A stretch of DNA of 64,000 nt from Mantamonas sphyraenae (GCA_026936335.1 JAPMXV010000015.1:280481-344480); one strand, 5' to 3'. Shown: positions 1-11,494, numbered from the stretch's first letter. The notes: a model not told the origin generated them from the sequence alone. Translations and numbers: made by a program.

Positions 1-1640
1 TGAAACTGATCGACACCCTGGTGTGCCAGCTGTTTGAACACACCTACGCCGCCCATCGGCACCTGCGTGCCGTTCTCGACGCCTTCCTCGTGGTGGAAGA
101 AGCCTACGGTCAGGATTTGTACTACGACACTGTGGTGCGTGCCATCCTGACCAACCTCTGCCTCTCCCTGGCCTCACGAGCTGCCCACGCCGACGACAAG
201 GACCTCCTCGTGCTCAACCTCCTTCCCCTGTCCGACATCGTCGAGGAGTATCTCTTCTACCGCACCGAACTCGTGTGGGAGAACCAGGACATGGAGGAAC
301 CCGAACACACCGGCCCGGGCGAACACGGCGTCACCACCCTCCTCGTGCCCCGCCGCGACGAACACGGCAAGTGGATGGATCTGCAACTGGCCGACGCCTG
401 GCTGGAACTTGTCCTGGAGGCAAACGTGCCCCTGGACATCGATGCCCATTCGGAGCAGCGAGGCATGGCAGGCCTGCGCGGCGATGGCGTTGTTGCCACC
501 GGCGGCAGCGGCAGCGCCAGCGGCACCGCAGATGCCACAGGGACAGGGACCATGGAACGCAGCAGGCACGAGTGGATGTACAGGCGACCAGGAGGCTTCC
601 TGCGTGTGTTTCTGCGAGTTCTCATGGCCCTGGTGTACGAAACCGAGGACGAAAAGGCCATGAAGAGGTATGTGGTGCAAGTCAAGGCACTGTACGACCA
701 CCTGAGTGGACATGCCACCAACGTCCTCAGCATGCTTGCCCAACGCACCGCACACACCGTCGTCGACTTTTACGCAGAGGGCCTCGCCAACGAAGACCAG
801 GCCATTGCCAACATGAGCACAGGCTACCTCCTTGGCTGTCTCTACGACTGTCTCGTCGATCGCACCCTCACCCTGGCTGGCGACGACAATGGGAAGTCTG
901 TGGGCACACCAGCTGCCTCTGCCTCTGCCTCCTCCTCCTCCTCATCATCATCATCATCATCATCGTCATCGGATGACAAAGAAACCCCTGCTGTGTTGCC
1001 CATGGTGGAACTGCCCAGCACCATGCCCAAGATCCTCATTGGATTGTTTGGGGCATTCAAGCGGATGCTGGAACAGGACAAGGACATGCAGGCCCTCGAG
1101 CCCGAGCTGGGCAAGCTGGACAGCATGGAACTGAAGCCACTCATGGAAGACCTGGATGTGCGCATGCAGACCAATGCAGGCCTCACAAACTACCTCACCG
1201 GGTGCAGGGATGTCCTCGACTATGAGTTTGAGGTGGTCTTTGGCTCTCTGGTGGTGCGACAGACCCTCAACACCATCAAGGAACATCGTCACAAAGGCGA
1301 TGACAAGCATGCCGCCTCTCAACACCAGCAGCAGCAGCAGCAGCAGCAGCCCTCTTCATCCTCCAACCCTACCGTTGATGATGACACAAAGGGCAAAGGC
1401 AAGTCCACCACAGAAGAACCACCAACATCCTCCCTCCTCCTCCTCCTCCTCCTCCTCCTCCTCATCCTCGTCAGCAGTCCCATCCATTGTGGTAGAATGA
1501 ACGACATGCGCATCCCCCCACCCACACCCCCCCAACCAAACAAACAAACCACCCTCTCCCTCTCACTCACTCATTCACAGCCCGCACCAAATGCTGGAAT
1601 CCTTGTTTATCATCAACGTGCAGGGCGACGTGGTGATTGA
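1..1640 (+). CDS. 3' part of an unidentified large helical protein (5' end outside window)
   Basis: An open frame enters from the left edge (codons from base 3, reading K-L-I-D-T-L) and runs to a stop at 1638-1640. The first 230 or so residues look alpha-helical and conserved in character, without membrane segments, and could belong to a vesicle-tethering or other rod-like protein, but I do not recognise the family. A Ser run near 920-970, a Gln run near 1326-1350 and a Leu/Ser-coding CTC run near 1434-1465 are low complexity. The frame overlaps the AP-3 mu start at 1591. A shift to the neighbouring frame in the CTC run would give a Ser tract and a stop at 1498-1500, which fits the next gene better, so the true 3' end may be near 1500. 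Function not assigned. Confidence 0.55.
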   Translation, partial: KLIDTLVCQLFEHTYAAHRHLRAVLDAFLVVEEAYGQDLYYDTVVRAILTNLCLSLASRAAHADDKDLLVLNLLPLSDIVEEYLFYRTELVWENQDMEEPEHTGPGEHGVTTLLVPRRDEHGKWMDLQLADAWLELVLEANVPLDIDAHSEQRGMAGLRGDGVVATGGSGSASGTADATGTGTMERSRHEWMYRRPGGFLRVFLRVLMALVYETEDEKAMKRYVVQVKALYDHLSGHATNVLSMLAQRTAHTVVDFYAEGLANEDQAIANMSTGYLLGCLYDCLVDRTLTLAGDDNGKSVGTPAASASASSSSSSSSSSSSSSDDKETPAVLPMVELPSTMPKILIGLFGAFKRMLEQDKDMQALEPELGKLDSMELKPLMEDLDVRMQTNAGLTNYLTGCRDVLDYEFEVVFGSLVVRQTLNTIKEHRHKGDDKHAASQHQQQQQQQQPSSSSNPTVDDDTKGKGKSTTEEPPTSSLLLLLLLLLLILVSSPIHCGRMNDMRIPPPTPPQPNKQTTLSLSLTHSQPAPNAGILVYHQRAGRRGD

Positions 1641-2626
1641 AAAACACTGGCGTGAGGTGACATCGCGTGTGGTGTGCGACTACTTTGTCAACGAGCTTGC
1701 CAAGTGTTCGTCCTGCAACGAACTGCTGCCCTGTCATTGTGACCCCCAAGTACTACCTCATCAACACATACCTTGCCAAGGAGAACCTGTTCTACGTGGG
1801 CGTCGTCAAGACGGAAACCCCGCCCCTGCTGGTCATTGAGTTTCTCAACCGCGTCGTCGACATCTTCCGCGACTACTTTGACAACGACGTCAGCGAAGAC
1901 TCCCTCAAGGACAACTTCTCCACCATCTACCAACTCCTGGATGAGATGATGGACAACGGATTCCCCTTCACCACAGAGGGCAACGTCCTCAAGGAGATGA
2001 TCCTCCCGCCCTCCTTCTTTGGCAAGTGGAGCAACTTTGTCACAGGTATGTGCCCCACCACACACCACCACCACCACACACACATATGCACCTGCTACCC
2101 TTTCTCCCTCGTAGACACTACACGCACCCTTGCCGAACCCTCTCTGCCCACCGCCGCCGGCCATCCACGCTCACCCCCCGCCCCCGAAAATCCCCTCTCA
2201 GGCAACTCCAACGTCTCCGAATCGCTGCCCAGCGGCTCTCTCAGCAACATTCCCTGGCGCAAGTCGGGTGTCAAGTACGCCAGCAACGAAATCTATGTCG
2301 ACATGGTCGAGGAGATCGACTGCATCGTCAACAGGTGCGTGTGCAAAAAGACCTTGCGTCCGGCCTCTTTGTTCTTCATTTCCCGTCCGCTTGCCCAAAC
2401 CCACCCCACCCCTCCCTCCCTCTGACCCCGCTTGCTGACACCATCCACATCCCCAATTGGTTGGTTTGACCTCTCCATTGCACACACTGTGCACAGCAAC
2501 AACATGCAGATCTCAGCCGAGGTGTCGGGGGAGATCCGTGTCAACTGTAAATTGAGTGGCATGCCCGACCTGCTCATGACCTTTCAGAACCCAAAGCTGC
2601 TGGGTAAGTTGACCCCCCCTCCCTCC

Positions 2627-2657
<31 letters not shown>

Positions 2658-3339
2658 CCAAACTCCCTTCCCATCCCTGTGTGCCGCTTTGCCCTGTCTC
2701 CACTTCCCTTCTCTCTCTCACACACACACACACGTCTCTCACCACCCCTCAGACGACTGCTCGTTCCACCCGTGCGTTCGCTACAGCAACTACGAACAGA
2801 ACCGAGTGTTGTCCTTTGTGCCTCCGGATGGCAACTTCAAGCTGATGGACTACCGGGTGACACAGAGCAGCGTGAGCCTGCCGATCATGGTTCGTCCGGT
2901 GATCCAATTCAGCAACGACAGCCGCGGTGGCAAGTTGGAAATCTCGGTGGGATTCAAGGACATCAAGTTTGGGGGCAGCAACAAGAAGAGCAAGGGGTTG
3001 GAGGACGTGGCACTCACCATCCCCTTCCCCAAGGTGGTCAGCTCCGTCAATGCCAGCGTGACCCAAGGCTCCCTGCTCTTTGACGAAAAGAGCAAACTGC
3101 TCACATGGAACATTGGCAAGATCAAAGGCAAGTCGCCTGTGCTGTCGGGCCACATCCCACTCGTGGCAAACGCAGAGATTCCAGAGAGCACCCCTGCCAT
3201 CAGTGTCTACTTCAAGCTCAGCTCCTACGCAGCCTCGGGGCTCAAGATCAACCGTCTCGACGTCACCAACCAATCCTACAACACCTTCAAGGGTGTCCGC
3301 TCCGTCACCATGGCAGGCAACTTCCAGGTGCGTACGTGA
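1591..3339 (+). CDS. AP3M: AP-3 adaptor complex subunit mu
   Basis: Medium chain of the AP-3 adaptor, which sorts cargo from endosomes/TGN to lysosome-related organelles. The N-terminal longin-like domain starts M-L-E-S-L-F-I-I-N and includes LLVIEFLNRVVDIFRDYF. The mu-homology domain carries SNIPWRKSGVKYASNEIY, CKLSGMPDLLMTFQNPKLLG and RVLSFVPPDGNFKLMDYRV, and the C-terminus GNFQVRT matches animal AP3M1/2 (from memory of the family). Four exons: 1591-2045, 2202-2334, 2497-2603, 2753-3339; introns of 149-162 bp with GT-AG ends. Exon 1 has a one-base frame change in the CCC at 1729-1731: the frame from 1591 reads to E-L-L, and P-V-I-V-T-P-K-Y-Y-L resumes one base later, as the family requires. 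A consensus error is most likely. Identification is very secure. Confidence 0.95.
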
Positions 3340-3340
3340 T

Positions 3341-3341
<1 letters not shown>

Positions 3342-3376
<35 letters not shown>
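3342..3376. repeat. CA dinucleotide microsatellite after AP-3 mu
   Basis: About 16 CA units directly after the AP-3 mu stop codon, in the 119-bp gap between two convergent genes. Confidence 0.9.
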
Positions 3377-3378
<2 letters not shown>

Positions 3379-3457
3379 CAAAACATTCATCATTCTTTCT
3401 GGTCTTCCCTCCAATTGCCCCTCCTCTCCCCTTCCCCCCTTCCGCCCGTTTTGTTCC

Positions 3458-4318
3458 TCACAGTTCCTCAATGACAATGGACACAAGGGTGGCATTGCCA
3501 CCGACGTGCTGGAGGGCACGGTCGGCCTGCAGGCGGTCGATAAAGTAATTCTCGCAGCGTCCACGACACATGGGGTGCACCTCCATGGCGGTGTTGCGTT
3601 GGTCAAACGTGGCCTCCCGTGCCACACAGATGGCATCGGCCCCCTTCCACGGCACCATCTCCTCGCAGGGACACACAAACGAGTGGCACCTGGGGTGTGC
3701 CACACACGCCTCCACCGCCCGGTTCCGTCGATACGAACACTGCTGCTCGATGCGATTGCCCGTCTCACTGTCCACACAATGATCCGCACCGCAGTGCGAC
3801 ACAGGCGCAGGGTCGATGCAGTACCGTGCGTCGTGGGGAATCACCCGAAACGAAATGGCGCTGTCCCCACGCATCAACTTGGCGTACACGGTGCCCTCCT
3901 TGTTTTCCCTCGTCTCCCCCTGTGCCCCATTGTGCAGTGTGTCTGTTTCCCCTTCCCCCTGTCCTTCCTCTTGCTTTCCGGCCCCCTGGGTCGTTCCGTC
4001 CCCGTCGCCTCCACTTGCCCCTCCTCCGCTTCCTCCGCCCACGCCATCCCCTCCTGCCCCAGGCCCTCTCGACTCTCCTCCTTCTGCCTGCCCATCTGCA
4101 TCTGTGGGCAGTGCCTCATCGTGCAGTTTCATGCTCATGCACTTTTTCAACACAACCTCCTCGTGTTGCAACTCGGCCTCCAGCCTACGCAACTCCTCCT
4201 GCCTTTCCCGTCGCTCACGTGCCACCACGTCAATCTGTCCCTGCAGACGCCACGAGTACAGACCCGTTATTAACAACAGGGCCAACATAGCCCCCGTCCA
4301 GACCCCATTCCCCTGCAT
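3458..4318 (-). CDS. Type II membrane protein with Cys-rich lumenal domain
   Basis: A 286-residue protein read from the Met at 4318, chosen because it directly precedes the membrane anchor (GAMLALLLITGLYSW, residues about 9-23). A longer frame reaches 4483 but would overlap the 3' end of the next gene. After the anchor comes a short charged coiled coil (ERRERQEELRRLEAELQHEE), a Gly/Glu-rich linker and a C-terminal domain of about 120 residues with a dozen cysteines (CIDPAPVSHCGADHC, CVAHPRCHSFVCPCEE, MCRGRCENY). The Cys pattern suggests a disulfide-bonded lumenal or extracellular domain. Single exon, converging on AP-3 mu with a 118-bp gap. I do not recognise the family; no catalytic motif is evident. 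Confidence 0.7.
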   Translation of the reverse strand: MQGNGVWTGAMLALLLITGLYSWRLQGQIDVVARERRERQEELRRLEAELQHEEVVLKKCMSMKLHDEALPTDADGQAEGGESRGPGAGGDGVGGGSGGGASGGDGDGTTQGAGKQEEGQGEGETDTLHNGAQGETRENKEGTVYAKLMRGDSAISFRVIPHDARYCIDPAPVSHCGADHCVDSETGNRIEQQCSYRRNRAVEACVAHPRCHSFVCPCEEMVPWKGADAICVAREATFDQRNTAMEVHPMCRGRCENYFIDRLQADRALQHVGGNATLVSIVIEEL

Positions 4319-4415
4319 GCAACAACGTGTGCCAGCACACTTTTTTTGCTTTTCTTGTTTTTGTTGGTTTGGCTTGCTTCTTGCCGCTTCCCATCGTGGC
4401 TTGGCACACTCTCCT

Positions 4416-7402
4416 TCACACACTTCCAAATGACCCATCCACACTCTCGGACCGTTTCGACCTGCCTCCTCCCATCTCGTCATCCGACGATTCGCTTTCG
4501 CTTTCGCTGTCCATGGTGCCCTTCTTCATCACCCGCTTCAACAACGAGGCCGACCCCTTGATGCGACCACTGCCACCCGACAGACTGCTCCCACTTCCAC
4601 TGCGTGCACCTCGACTCGATCCATCTGTTGCACCACCACCAGCACCACCACTGCGTCCTGACGACGACTCATTCACCCCCGCCCTCCTGGGTTCCGGTGT
4701 GTTGCCCCTCTCCTCCAGAAAGTCCTCCCCTCGCCATTCCTCCTTGCGCACACTCTCCCGTTCCACCAGTTCGTCCACGTCTGCATACCGAATGGTAACA
4801 TCGCCATCCTCGTCGTCCTCCTCGTCGTCGTCTCCTCTTCGTCATTGTCTCCCACATCATCATCATCATCCTCCTCCTCCTCATCCTCTTCTCCCCCGTC
4901 CTGCCCATCGTCCTTCCCATTCCCATCCTCTCCTCCTTCCTGCTTCTTCTTGTTCTTGCTGGCTGCACTTGCCCTGCGACTCTTCTTCGACGAAGCACCA
5001 CCACCACCACCACCACTGCCACCGTCGCCTCCTGTCCCTCCTCCTGGCCCCTCCATGGTCACCACTGTGCTCTGGCGTTTGTACTCCTCGTACGTCAGAT
5101 CCGGTGTCAGGAACCACAGCAGCTCGTCGTCCAGACACAGGGCCGGATGCTGCACCACCCCCTGCAGAAAGTGTTCCAACCCTGCCATGCGCTTGTCGAG
5201 AAAGGTGGAACGGAACCGACCGATGGCCTTCTTCGGTGGCATGGGCGGCAATTCGATGTTGGGATGCTTCTTGGCCAGCTTCTTGGCCAGCTTGTGGAAC
5301 TCGCTGTATCGTCGTCGCACAAGGATGCGTGAGCCCTGGTACTTGGCCAGTGCCGTTGTGCCCACCACCAGGAACGTGGTGAAATCCCCATTCACGCTCT
5401 GGTGTCGCATCGGCTCCGTCACCTTCAGATACGGAAACAGTTTCGCCACGGCAAACTCATCCTCGCCATCACCAACAGCCCCACCAGCCGGCACACCCAC
5501 CAATCCATCCCCAGAGGATGAGGAGGATGATGAAGAGGAGGAGGAGGAGGAGGAGGAGGAGGATGCCCTCGTGGCCTGCACCTGCTCCAAACGACTCTCA
5601 TTGGCCAACTTGTTGACCGCAATGGCATCACGCAGAGTGGCAATCCACTCGCACAGTTCCGCCTCGTCCTTGCAGCTCACCGGGTACAGTGTGTCGTCGC
5701 CTGTGCGGATGATGAACACGTTCTCCTTGCCCCCATACTTGCCCGCATACACCACACTCGTGTCTGCATTCAACGAGATCTGGCCCTTGTTGTCGATTTG
5801 TTCGTCGTTTGTGTAATAAAATAGGGTGAAGCCCCAGGTGCTGTCCTGCAGGCTGAACCAGCGTGTCTTCCAATTCTTGATGAAGTGTCCCTGCTTCACC
5901 AGCAGACCATCCTTCACCACCTTTCCCCTGTCATCCACTCGCTTCCCCCCAAGGTCGCTGCTCTGTCGAATCTCTGCCCGTTGCAACTGATGCCAGCTGC
6001 TCTCCAGCTTCAGAAAGTCCTCAAACTCGTGCACAAACGCAACCTGCCGCTTCGTCTGGATGCTGTGTGGTCGTCGGCTGCGGATCAATTGCACCACCTC
6101 GTCTGCGTCCATCTCTTCCTGGGTGTGAAGCAACAGGCATCCAATCAACAGTCCCGTCCGTCCCAGGCCCGCGTGGCAGTGAATGGCAATCTGTGCGTGT
6201 CCGCAATGATGAGATATGCGTGTCAGCTCCAGGACGGGTACACACACACACACACACACACACACACCCCTTTGTGTCATCATCCCACTTACCTTCTTCC
6301 CGTCATCCAGATAGGGTGTCAACAGCTTGCAGATGCGCAGAATGTGTTCGTAGTTGGGCACGCCAAAGTCCTCCCAGCCAAGATGGTAAAAGTCCACTGC
6401 CCTCCCGTGTCAGCCAACACACACACACACACACACACACACATATTGCATGCCACTGCCCACCACCCACCCACCCACCCACCACAAATGTTCCTCACCA
6501 AACACTCACCTCCATGATCCGAAAACTCTTCGGGCTTGTAGCTGAAGCCCGAGTCGTTGTGAATCCCGTCGCCGCAATACGGGTGTTCGCCAAGCTCCTG
6601 CAGGTTCACAATGCACCCTATGTTGTGTCTGTGTACGTTTCAAAAGACCACCCCACACCCCACAATGCCATAGCCCATGTGCAACCGCCCACGTGTCAGT
6701 CAGGATGCACGACGCAAAGGTCAAAGGCATGCGCCGCCGCCGTCCCCCTTTGCCCCTCCTGCTTCCCGCTTTTCTTCGTTGGCCCGCCTCCACGCACACA
6801 CACGCACACTGCAGATCCCATGTGGACACCACCCGTCCACACACATACACACGCATGCGTACGTGCCACCACCATCCCCTCCTTGTCTCCCTGTGTCCTT
6901 CAAACCTACTCTTGGAACTGGGAGATGATATCAAACTCGCGGATGAGCCTTGACGACGGCCGCTGCGTCGCCAGGATGTTGTCTGTGATCCAATTGGAAA
7001 ACATGCCTGTGTCCATTGTCACCGGGACAGGTCAATGGCAAGGGGACCTCGCGTGTCAGCAAGGTGATGTATGCAAACGGGCCGGAGGAAAAGACGACAC
7101 AGCCCCGCAGACGGGCCAAGCTGCTGGCAGGACACTCGCAGTCTCGGCTGATTGACAATGCGTGACACCCACACACACACACATCTCTCTCTCATTCTCT
7201 CTCTCTCTGTCTCTCGTTGCTTACCTGTGATTGCGTTCTTCTCGTACCGAGAGTGGTCCTCCCATTTGCAACTCTTCCCTCCACAGAACACACACACTCC
7301 TGCAGACATCTTGGACAGCCGTCGAGTCGATCCCTCCAGTTTCTCGCCGTCCACCGACTGCGCCGAATTGTGGCGCTCCAGCTTCGCAGGGGACGACGAC
7401 AT
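4416..7402 (-). CDS. PTPDC1: PTPDC1-like dual-specificity phosphatase fused to PH and PX domains
   Basis: Exon order on the minus strand: 7402-7225, 7006-6910, 6628-6510, 6396-6293, then 6190 onward. Exon 1 has FCGGKSCKWEDHSRYEKNAI, exon 2 GMFSNWITDNILATQRPSSR, exon 3 CIVNLQELGEHPYCGDG; all align with PTPDC1. The catalytic loop is IHCHAGLGRTG, intact Cys and Arg, followed by RRPHSIQTKRQV. After it come a PH domain (GLLVKQGHFIKNWKTRWFSL), a Ser run, a PX domain (SRILVRRRYSEFHKLAKKL with the RRYSEF phosphoinositide site) and an acidic/basic tail. PTPDC1 is linked to ciliary length in animals; the PH-PX extension suggests membrane targeting. One frame extends to 4673, but the natural tail (ADVDELVERESV onward) uses the next frame from about 4850 and stops at 4416, a probable one-base shift in the Asp/Glu repeat. 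A Met at 7522 could extend the start. Confidence 0.88.
6240..6267. repeat. Intronic CA/GT microsatellite
   Basis: Pure CA run on the plus strand inside the 6191-6292 intron of the PTPDC1-like gene. Confidence 0.9.
6417..6442. repeat. Intronic CA/GT microsatellite
   Basis: Second CA run, inside the 6397-6509 intron of the same gene. Confidence 0.9.
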
Positions 7403-7586
7403 GAGTTGGAACAGGTCCCGCAAGCTGCGTTGCACAATTCCACTGTGACGTGACCGCGCCTTGGGACAATGAGAGTCTTGCCATGTGCTGTGGGGTGGTG
7501 GTGGGAAAGCATTTGCTGACAACCCTGTCTGCCTGAGTCATGCTCCGTTCTCCGCGGTGGCACCCAACTCGGTTCTTTCTTTTCCG
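7403..7586. promoter_or_regulatory. Shared divergent promoter region
   Basis: Only 184 bp (or 64 bp if the phosphatase starts at 7522) separate the divergent start codons of the phosphatase gene and the four-TM gene. Both promoters must lie here or inside the genes. I see no TATA box. Confidence 0.5.
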
Positions 7587-8708
7587 ATGGCCAACGTATG
7601 TTGTGGCCGCCCACGTGTCTCTCCACTGCCCACTGCCCTCCTCTTTCTGCGCTTCTCTTTCTCTCTGTCTCTGCCTCTCTGTGTGTACGTGCCTCCTGAC
7701 ACCCAACGACACTGCTACAGGCAACCTTCCACTTTGCCTACGAGCAGGCGCTCCCAGGCGGAATCGATAGGACAGACCTACGCCACAAACGCAATGTGCC
7801 TATCCAACTCATCAACATGGATGGCTCGGTGAGTGTATTCCCACTGTCTCCATCGTCCTCAAGCGGTGTTCCTCTTCATAACTCCGCCCTGCTCACAGCG
7901 CGTCCCCCTTCCTTCCCCCAAACCCCAACACCCGCCATCAGGTTCAACTGGGCAACACCCCAGGCACACGCAATGGCATTGACGATCTCGATGCATACGA
8001 AGGTGAGTGGCTTCCCTTGCTTTGTGACGGGGAGGCGTTTGAAACACATCCACTCACACCGCCCATCTTCTTTCTTCTTCTTTCGGACTCAAAGACGACC
8101 ACCACCAGCCCGAAAAGATCCTTATATTCAGCCAGCCCCGAGGTGAGTGAGTGGGATCCACCTCCTCGTCGAGTGTGGTGTGCCCTTGGCCCTGGCAGGA
8201 AGCAAAGGTCCCTGTCGTCGCGCGTTTTCCCTCGACGAAACGGCTGACACGAGCGGTGTACCTCGCCATGCCCGCAGTGCTTACCATGCACGAGAGCGAA
8301 GTGAACACACGCACACGCACCTTCTACTTTTTGCTTGTGCTCAACATCATCACCAGCACCTACCAGTTTGTGTGGGCTCTCAATCTCTTTGGCGTGGCTG
8401 GACTCTTTTACGGCACCAATCCGCTCGACGGTGGCGTGGGAGCTGCCCAGAACAGCTACGTGGGCTACGTCGTCTACCTTGCTACCCTCCTTGTCTTCCT
8501 CTGTGGCTTGGTGGGCATCCGCTTTTTCAACAGACGCTACGTGGCTCTCTTCCTCGTTGGTCTCGTCGGTCTCATTGTCCTCCAGCTCACGCGCATCACC
8601 GCCATCCGCGACATCATTGCCGTTATCTTCCTCGCGGCCCAGTGGTCTTTCACACGTGGCATCCATCAAGACATCTCCTCGACGTGGGTCACAGCAAACG
8701 CACGCTGA
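7587..8708 (+). CDS. Predicted four-TM membrane protein, family unknown
   Basis: Assembled from five exons: 7587-7595, 7721-7828, 7942-8002, 8095-8142 and about 8203-8708. The joins preserve frame and give M-A-N-A-T-F-H-F-A-Y-E-Q, then NVPIQLINMDGS, VQLGNTPGTRNGIDDLDAYE, QPEKILIFSQPR and a long last exon. The first coding exon is only nine bases (Met-Ala-Asn). A hydrophilic N-terminus of about 100 residues is followed by four hydrophobic stretches (FYFLLVLNIITSTYQFVWAL, YVVYLATLLVFLCGLVGI, YVALFLVGLVGLIVLQL, DIIAVIFLAAQWSF). No known signature was recognised. The last acceptor (AG at 8201-8202) is picked to keep phase; the stronger-looking CAG at 8196-8198 would not. Converges on the ankyrin gene with an 86-bp gap. 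Confidence 0.75.
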
Positions 8709-8794
8709 ATGCCTGCTCTGCGCACTGTGTGTCTCCTTCTGCTCCATTCTGCGACTCCGTCTCCCTCCCTCGCTCCATCCCTCTGTCTCCCTCT

Positions 8795-11494
8795 CTACTT
8801 GATGGCTGCCAACGCCGCCGCCCGCATGGCTTCGTAATCGTCGTCGTCGTCGTCGTCGTAGTACGACTTTTTCACGGGTTTCCTCTCGTTGGAACGCGGC
8901 GTCTGACCCGAGCCGCTTCCCGCATGGGCCCTGCCGATGTTGGGACTCGATGTGGGCGACGAGTTGTTGCTCGCCAGACTCGATGACGAACGACCACGTT
9001 GCAACTGCTGCGCAAGGTTGTTGTTCCCTCCGCTGCCTCCTGAACTCCCGCCTGCGCTGCCGCTTGTGCTGCTACCACCTGTGCTGCCACTACCGACACC
9101 GCCGCTGCTGCTGCTACTGCTGCTGCCGCTGCTGTTCCCAGCGCCCATGTCCGACGTGTCGACGCCATCGAAGCCGGTCACCATGTTGGCTTCGCTTTCG
9201 TCCACGTCTTCGCCCACCTTGCCTCCCGAGCTCACCAGCATTTCTGCAATGGAGTTGTGCTTCTTCTTCCACGCGTAGTTCAGCGGCGTCTGGTTCTTGT
9301 TGTCTGTGATGTTGAGCAGCGCTCCTTCGTCCAGCAGCTGCTCCACCAGATTCTCAAAACCCATCAACGACGCGTAGTGCAGCGGCGTCATGCCCTTTTT
9401 GTCCTTTGCGTTCAGGTCGGCGCCGTGCACAAGCATCAGGAACAGAAGACGCTGGTCGCCACTGTGGCATGCAATGTGCAACGGTTGCATCTGCACCGAC
9501 CCCGACGGCTGGTTCACCTCACTGTGGTGGTTGAGCAGGTATGCCGCCATGCGGTCGTTGCCCTTGCTCACCGCAATGTGCAGCGGTGTCATGCCCTTGT
9601 CGTTCACGCTGTTCACGTTTGCTCCCTCCTCGACCAGAAACACCGCGTAGCGGTAGAAAAAGTCTTCGTTCACGTGCTCCAACGCAAGATGCAACATGCT
9701 CAACCCGGTCACGGTCGTCGCCAGCGGGTCCGCTCCACATTCGGTCAGCAGCGTCACACACACCTCGTTGCCTGACTCCAACGCACAGTGCAACGGTGTC
9801 AAGCCGATGGCGTTGCGTGCGTCCAGCTTGGCCCCGGCCAGGATCAGCACCCTGCAGATCTGGTCGTCCCCCTGCCGTGCCGCCACGTGCATCGCTGTGT
9901 TTCCGTCCAGGTTGCGTGCATCCACACGTGCCCTGTTGCGAAGCAGGATGGTCACCATGTCCACCAGTCCGCCTTGACATGCCTTGTGCAAAGCCGTGTT
10001 CCCGCTTGTGTCGCGTTTGTTTGGCCGTGCCCCCATTGCCAGCAGCATGTCTGTGATCCGCTCTGCCCCGGACACCACCGCGTTGTGCAACGCTGTGCAT
10101 CCGTTCTCGTCCTTGATGTCCAACTCTGCTCCAGCGGCCAGCAGCGCCTCCACAACCGCGTCGTGTTGCGACCGAGCCGCAAAGTGCAACGGTGTGTGAC
10201 CCTGTGTCGAGATGGCATTCACCTCTGCACCGTGTTCAATCAACACCTCTGCCAGACGACCAAACCCAGAGCGACTGGCCAGATGCAATGGCGTCTCTTC
10301 GTTCTGGTTCAGCGCGTTCACGTTGCCTCCGCGTTCCAGCAGCAACAAGGCCACATTCTCGTGTCCCTTGTCGCAGCACGCGTGCATGGGTGTCAACTTT
10401 TCCACTTCTACGTTTGGATCCGTGCCCTTGTCCAGAAAGTCCCGCACCTCGTCCTCTTTGCCCTGTCGAGCACACCACCAGATGGTGTCTCGCCCGTACT
10501 TGGCACTCTTCACCATCTTTCCTTGGTTCTTCACCATCTTGATTGCTGTCATCCACGAGTTCATGTCCGCCTCGTTGTCTGCCACAATCTCATAGTCTCG
10601 GCCACGCGTCACAATCGTAAAGTTAAATTCGTTGCTCTTGCCCCCCGTCTGCGTCACGGACGTGATGTCACGCACCATCACATACCCCAGCGGCTTCTCG
10701 TCCTCTGGCTTGTCAAAGTACAACAGGTAGTTCTGGTTGAGCACAAACCATCGTCGCTTCCACGACTTGAATCGGTTGCCTTGTTTTTTCAGCCAGCCCT
10801 CCTTCTCCTTCTTTCCGTGCGTCGGATCCGTCTACGGGTGGCCACATCAAACAACCTCGCCTGCGTCAGCCACATGCCACTCTCATTCCCCACACTCTCT
10901 GCCTCCTTGCCGCGCCCCACACCTCTACAAGGGCCGCAAACCGGGCGCAAACGTACGGAATGGACGCGCTTGCTCAACACCAGCTTCACAGTGCGCTCGA
11001 TGGCCGTCATCCAGTCGTTCAAGTCCTTCTCGTTGTCTGCGATCAGGGTCCACACGCGGCCCGGCGTCACCAGTTGGAAGCACAAAGGCGACACATACGG
11101 ATCCACAGCAACCTGAAGAAGCACGGGGGTGCAAGGGCCGGCGAAAATTCGGGAAGAGGGCCGTGTCAGGATCTGTACCAAAAACGGCTCTATGCGTCGC
11201 TGCATCGCATCTCCCGCTCTCCCTTTCCTACCTTTTGGATCTCCTTGAGTGGTACCTCGCCCAGCTCTTTGCCCATCTGTGGCGAGGGCGTGTGGCGACG
11301 GCAGCGTTAGCAGGGGAAGCGGTGGGTGATTCGAGCGCTCGAAAACGCAGGCGCCAACCAAGACATACCGGCTTGTCGTAGTACTTGAGGCTGTCCTCAC
11401 GAAGCACCATGTAGCGCTTCTTCCAGCCCTTCCACTTGGCGCCGGCTTGTTTGGACACAAAGCCCTTCATGACGACATTGTCTGTGGACGACAT
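8795..11494 (-). CDS. Double PH domain and ankyrin-repeat protein
   Basis: Four exons: 11494-11369, 11276-11232, 11112-10957, 10831-8795. PH domain 1 spans exons 1-3 (VVMKGFVSKQAGAKWKGWKK ... TLIADNEKDLNDWMTAIERT). PH domain 2 opens exon 4 (EGWLKKQGNRFKSWKRRWF ... YEIVADNEADMNSWMTAIKM). About 13 ankyrin repeats follow without a break (for example TPLHLASRSGFGRLAEVLIE, TALHKACQGGLVDMVTILL, TPLHYASLMGFENLVEQLLD). The C-terminal 140 residues are Ser/Gly-rich low complexity, ending DDDDDDDYEAMRAAALAAIK. PH domains bind phosphoinositides and ankyrin repeats bind proteins, so a membrane-associated adaptor, as in ACAP/ASAP relatives but without an ArfGAP zinc finger, is the likely role. It is divergent from the EH gene across an 81-bp gap. 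Confidence 0.9.
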
